Positions 20,199 to 24,347 of a DNA stretch of 24,347 nt are shown one piece after another. Below the pieces are notes generated by a model that had not been told where the DNA came from, did not search any database, and saw only the letters and a list, made by a program, of their open reading frames with translations. Source of the stretch: Willaertia magna (Eukaryota > Heterolobosea > Eutetramitea > Acrasida > Naegleriidae); the NCBI GenBank assembly GCA_902984215.1, contig CADWAF010001785.1, forward strand, positions 1 to 24,347. The letters run 5' to 3'. The translations under genes were made by a program, and so were the position numbers. The number at the start of each line of letters is the position of its first letter. The stretch's first letter is position 1.

Positions 20199-22519
20199 AT
20201 GATTTCACAACAAAATGAAATTTCTTTGCCACCGTTTAAAAAGATTAAACTTCCTATTGTCAACATGACACCAATCACATCAAATAATAAAGAAACAAGT
20301 TCTGTAACTTTTACTTATAATAAAAAGAAAAATATTTTAAAATTAAAACAATTTGAATTATTTAAAATTTTATCTTTTTTAACAAATGAAAGAAATTCTA
20401 TTTTAAAAATGTTATGTTTAAATAAAACTATTTTTAATGAAATATTTAATGAAAAAACTTTACAAGAAAATATTAATAAATTTATTTTAGGAAATGAAAA
20501 TGTTTTTGTTGCAATTATTTTATCAATAATTTTTAATTATAATTTAAATTTATTTATTAATAATGAAATTTATTATACTTTACAAAAAATTTTACAATTT
20601 CCAGAGGTACAAAGTAATAAAGAAAATGTCTTTAAAATTTTACCAAATTATTTAAATAACAACCTTTACAACAATTTGATTACAAAAATGTAGATTTTTA
20701 TTGTAACGATGGAGAAGAACAATTTTCAAGTGACACAATGATTTATAGAGAAAAAGATGATGATTTTTTACAATTTGAATATGAGCATTATTTACAACAA
20801 ATTTCAAATGATAATTATAAAAGAATGTGTCATTCTTCTTTACAAAATGAAAATTATTTATTATTTTCAAATTTAAAAAATACATTAAATCGTTTAAGAA
20901 ATTGTTTTGATTTTTTAACAAGTCACATTCAATCATTACAAAGTTATTTTTACAAAAGAAAACAATGGTCAACTTGGTTAAATGAATTGTCAAATAGATA
21001 TAAAGATAATGATGAAAAATTACAAAATATTCAATATGAATTGAAAACAAAAATATTTGATAAAGTTAATTTTGTAAAAAGTAAAAAGAATGACATGTTA
21101 GACTTCCATATTTATATTAAAAAATATAATATTGGTGAAAATTTAGAATTTAAATATAATGCAGCTGGATATAAAGGAAATCCTTTTACACAGGCTATAA
21201 TATTTAAAGTTTACAACAATAATTTACAAGTTGACAAAAACATTAATGAAATACTTACATTTATTGAAAGCAATAATGAAACACTTATGTTAATTGAAAG
21301 CAATGCATATAAAATTAAAATAGACCCACAAAAGTTAGAAATAATTAAAACTATTTTACAAATAGATAGTAATTTAGCTTCATATGAATTATTAATTGAA
21401 GCAATTTTAATGTCATGTCCACAATGGAATATTTTACACTTTATTAGAAAAGATTTTCACATTACAAAAATATCTTTTGACGATATAACTTTTACCTGTT
21501 TTTCAGATAGCGATAATGATGAAGAAGAGGAAGAAAACAATGATGATGAAGAACAGAATGATGAAGATGGTGACATGGAAGATAATGATGAAGAATTGAC
21601 AACAAACAAAGAAGATAATAAACCTATTGAAAAAGATGTTGAAACTTTTACAATAGTAGAAATACAAAAGAATGAAAACAAGTTTACAATATTACATTTA
21701 CCAGTTGAATTATTAAATTATATTTGTAATTATTTATTTTATTTTAAAGATGGTTTATCTTTTTGTTTAACTTCAAAAGATATTTATAATGCTATTTATA
21801 GTAATAATACTTTATTTAAACCAAACAAATTACTTTTTACTAGTTCTATTCCACTAATTATGACAGTAATTTACAACAGTTTTAAAGAAATTTTTGAAGA
21901 ATATAACGAAAATACTAATTTTGGAATTTTAAAAAATAATTTGTATTTTGATTTAACATTTAGCGGTAAATCTGGAAAAGTAGATAATTACAATAACAAT
22001 TTTAAACTATTTACAACAAGTTTACAAAGAATTGAACATTTTATTGGATATATAGATAGTTTACAGCGTTATATTTATGTTAAACATTTTGAATTAGATA
22101 ATTTTTTAAATGGAATAAATGATAAATACATTTCACAACAATTAAATGATAAAATATTCAAAAAACTATTTTACCAATTTTCACAAATTAATGTGTTAAA
22201 TGACCATTGGCAATATAAAGCATTATTTCACATTAATAATTGTATTTATTTTGAACAATTGATTCGTGTTATTAATTACAATGTCCCAACAATATTTTGG
22301 AATATAAAATTTACAGGTGACAGTCAATATATAGATGGCTGTACGTTGCAAGATGATTTATTGAAACAAATTGATGAAAAACAATTAAGGAAATATTTAT
22401 ATTTAGAAGATGAAAGAGTGACAAATGATTTGATTTTTAAATGTTTAAAATGTTGTTCTCCATTTAAATTTGAATTTATTGACTATTGTGAAAAAAACAT
22501 CAAATTTATATTGATTTAA
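20199..22519 (+). CDS. F-box-like protein with two related halves; reading frame broken once near 20.65 kb
   Basis: Residues near the N terminus (KQFELFKILSFLTNERNSIL) and a second segment (LPVELLNYICNYLFYF, then LCFLTSKDIY-like text at about 21,700-21,800) both look like F-box domains, the fold that docks substrate receptors to Skp1-cullin ligases. Each is followed by a similar helical region (IQSLQSYFYKRK versus IDSLQRYIYVKH). A very acidic linker (21,510-21,600) joins the halves. The first part is open from the ATG at 20,199 to a TAG at 20,691; the second frame opens at 20,660 and runs to a TAA at 22,517-22,519. Either a GT-AG intron at 20,614-20,693 (746 aa) or a 1-bp deletion near 20,660 (773 aa, pseudogene or sequencing error) explains this. 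A decayed relative lies at 13.3 kb. Coding DNA is more AT-rich than in the left genes. Substrate unknown. Confidence 0.6.
20614..20693 (+). other. Candidate intron (80 nt, phase 1) in the F-box-like gene
   Basis: It starts gtaataaag and ends aaaaatgtag, and removing it joins the two reading frames. Against it: the donor is not the gtaagt used in all three transporter introns, it is longer than those, its C content is higher than theirs, and its translation looks coding-like (ENVFKILPNYLNN). A 1-bp deletion is about equally likely. Confidence 0.4.
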
Positions 22520-22925
22520 CTTACATTCTTGTTCTGTTATACAATTTAATTAAAACACTGTTACAGAACTAGATAAATAGTGATTTAAATTCAATTTCAA
22601 GTAAAACTTATATTGACCTCAAAGCTTAATAAAAATACTAACATACAAATCTGTGATAAAAATTAGAATTTTATTTAAAAAAATGTTTGTAAGTGTACAA
22701 ATTTCTATTTATGTTGTAAACAAGTTCCATTTAAAGAGTTACAAACTTTTGTAAAACATTATAATTTTTATCATTTGTATTAACATTTAATTTTTGTAAT
22801 TTAAATAGGTAAATCATTTGTCGACCATTTAGTGCCACCCTAAATAATTCCTTAATTGACTGATTGTCATAAAGTCAAGTAATCTTTTGTAAAAAATTTC
22901 AAATTTATAAAGCAATTTTATAAAT
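22520..22925. other. Spacer between convergent gene ends, with hairpins
   Basis: This 406-bp region receives the 3' ends of the plus-strand F-box-like gene and the minus-strand gene to its right. It contains GTTCTGT/ACAGAAC (22531-22537 and 22563-22569) and a longer inverted repeat at 22643-22780. No ORF or RNA gene is seen. Confidence 0.5.
22643..22780. repeat. Imperfect inverted repeat, about 19-bp arms
   Basis: The right arm 22762-22780 read in reverse complement is ATACAAATGATAAAAATTA. The left arm 22643-22665 is the same with CTGT inserted after ATACAAAT. ATGTTT-type words inside both arms weakly extend the symmetry. The element could mark 3'-end structure shared by the convergent genes, or a small MITE-like insertion. 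Confidence 0.55.
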
Positions 22926-24347
22926 TTAATTTAAATTATAAACTTTCCTTATTCTTTCAATTAATTCAAATGTTGTAATTTCTATCCAAACAATTTTTAA
23001 ATTATCTTCCTTTAAATATTCTTTATAAATATAATCTTTACAATTTCCATCATCTAAATCAGCAATAATTATTTTTTTATAAAAATCAAATAATTTATTA
23101 TCCAATAAATATTTTACTCTTTCGTTAAATTTATCTAATTCATTACAATATTCACCATTGTAATAAAAAGATAATAATTCTAATAAAGTAAACTGTAAAT
23201 CATAAAACGTTATTGTAAATTTTGTTTTTAAATTTATATATTTTTTATTTACTAATTCCTTTTTTAAATCTGTATTTATAATAACTAATTTTAAATAATT
23301 AAAGTCAACTTCTTTTTTTGTAACAAAATTAAAAAAATTAAAATCCCATTCTTTAATAAAAAATTCTAATAAAGGAAAAACTAATGGACTTTTTATTTCA
23401 AAATATTGTGCAATAAAATCTTTAAATAATTCTCTTTTAAATAATTTAAAATAATTTTTATTGTAAATTTTATCATAATTTAAAAATTGATTTTTTAATT
23501 CATTTAATTTTAAAATTGGAACTTTTAAAGGTGTTTCTTCTTTTGGAAGAATATGTGTAATTGAAAGATAATTATTTATACATTTTAAATATTTATTTTT
23601 AAAACTATTATTTTCTTTTTTAATTAATAAAAATAAATAATATAAACCTTTTTTAAAATATTTAAAATTATTAAATTGAAAAAATTCAAAATATAAATCT
23701 TCTGATTTTAAACTATTTGAATTTAAAATAATTTTAAACGTTTTAATATAATCTTTTTCATTATTATATTGTTCTAAATAGTTTACAATAAATTTATTTG
23801 AAAATTTAAACGTATTAAAAAGAAAATCTAAAATTATAAATCCTTCTTTTTTATCTTCAAATTTTAATAATAAATTTTGTAAACTTGTAATCAATTTTTC
23901 TGAAAATGGAATACCTGTGTAATTTTTACAATTTTTATAATTTTTAAAAATTAACTTGTCACCTAAATTAGAATATTTTTTTAAAAAATATAAAAATTTA
24001 ATAATTAAATGTTTTGTAATAAAATTATAATTTTCTAATAAAATTGTAAAAATTAAATTATAAATTTGAATTTTTTTTGGAAAAGAAAATAAATTTTGTA
24101 AAACTTTAAAAATATAATTTTCAATAAAATTAAATTTCTCAAAATTTTCTAAATATAAAAGTATAATAAATACAATTAAAGGTTTACAATTGTAAAAACG
24201 AATAGTTTTTAAAAATAATTGTTTATCTTTATTTAAAATTAATTTTGTAAAATATAAATCTAAAAGATTATTAAATTCGAATGTTGTTAATTTATTGTAA
24301 TAATAATAGTTATTGTAAATATCTTCTAAAATAAATTTATAATTTTG
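22926..24347 (-). CDS. Uncharacterised helical-repeat protein, 5' end beyond the right edge (at least 473 aa)
   Basis: The frame is open from the window edge to a TAA at 22926-22928. I read it codon by codon from 24347 to 23895 and found no stop, so the gene is partial at its N terminus. The protein is dominated by N, K, I, L, F and Y and has no signal peptide or catalytic motif I recognise. It seems built of degenerate helical units: one near residue 76 (ENYIFKVLQNLFSFPKK) and one near residue 149 (SEKLITSLQNLLLKFEDKK) align with a period of about 74 residues, and a third is weaker. A similar text (NEIYYTLQKILQFPE) occurs in the F-box-like gene facing it, so the two may belong to one expanded family. 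Codon use is extremely AT-rich, like that neighbour and unlike the left genes. Confidence 0.65.
   Translation of the reverse strand, partial: QNYKFILEDIYNNYYYYNKLTTFEFNNLLDLYFTKLILNKDKQLFLKTIRFYNCKPLIVFIILLYLENFEKFNFIENYIFKVLQNLFSFPKKIQIYNLIFTILLENYNFITKHLIIKFLYFLKKYSNLGDKLIFKNYKNCKNYTGIPFSEKLITSLQNLLLKFEDKKEGFIILDFLFNTFKFSNKFIVNYLEQYNNEKDYIKTFKIILNSNSLKSEDLYFEFFQFNNFKYFKKGLYYLFLLIKKENNSFKNKYLKCINNYLSITHILPKEETPLKVPILKLNELKNQFLNYDKIYNKNYFKLFKRELFKDFIAQYFEIKSPLVFPLLEFFIKEWDFNFFNFVTKKEVDFNYLKLVIINTDLKKELVNKKYINLKTKFTITFYDLQFTLLELLSFYYNGEYCNELDKFNERVKYLLDNKLFDFYKKIIIADLDDGNCKDYIYKEYLKEDNLKIVWIEITTFELIERIRKVYNLN

Noticed and set aside
20649..20659. TTTAAAT in the correct phase for a -1 programmed ribosomal frameshift in the F-box-like gene
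   Set aside because: After slipping at this heptamer the next codon would be TAA (20,657-20,659), so it cannot produce the downstream frame.
20652..21050. 132-codon antisense ORF over the F-box-like gene
   Set aside because: It is the mirror of the plus-strand coding region (AT-rich codons leave the opposite strand open); its text has no coding pattern of its own.
21457..21681. Serine-rich antisense ORF
   Set aside because: Poly-serine is simply the reverse complement of the GAA/GAT-rich acidic linker.

Overview
The window looks like nuclear DNA of an AT-rich, free-living protist. It has long eukaryotic genes that use TAA/TAG stops in the standard code. N- and Q-rich low-complexity runs appear in N-terminal regions, GT-AG introns are very short (47-62 nt, donor gtaagt), and A-tracts sit directly before start codons. 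A heterolobosean amoeba (Naegleria/Willaertia-like) is my best guess, from overall style only and not from a marker gene. There is no rRNA, tRNA, CRISPR array or bacterial-style operon.

Left part (about 1-13,200), moderately AT-rich, ordinary gene DNA: two intronless paralogous GT61/DUF563 glycosyltransferases in tandem on the minus strand (302-2953 and 3491-5965); a four-exon gene on the plus strand for a P-protein (OCA2)-type transporter of the ArsB/NhaD ion-transporter superfamily (6433-9302); a hairpin-rich spacer; and a large multidomain protein kinase (9877-13194) that carries a UBR-type zinc finger and a SPRY-like domain. The second glycosyltransferase and the transporter are divergent and share a 467-bp promoter region.

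Middle part (13,195-20,198): directly behind the kinase lies a decayed copy (about 13,276-13,572) of the F-box-like gene found at 20.2 kb. Then come about 6 kb of nearly pure A/T DNA without genes. It holds inverted repeats, a short tandem repeat, one small coding-like relic and, at its right end, a 255-bp MITE-like element with perfect 14-bp terminal inverted repeats.

Right part (20,199-24,347), visibly more AT-rich coding DNA: an F-box-like gene with two related halves and an acidic linker, whose reading frame breaks once (short intron or 1-bp deletion), and a convergent minus-strand gene of unknown function that runs off the right edge.

The genes do not form an obvious pathway. The GT61 pair and the transporter are secretory/endomembrane proteins; the kinase and F-box-like proteins suggest signalling and ubiquitin-linked functions. 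The most noteworthy items are the decaying F-box-family copy bordering the AT desert, the MITE-like element, and the kinase/UBR/SPRY domain combination. Two gene models needed correction: the first glycosyltransferase starts at the ATG at 2953, and the last gene is open to the window edge.
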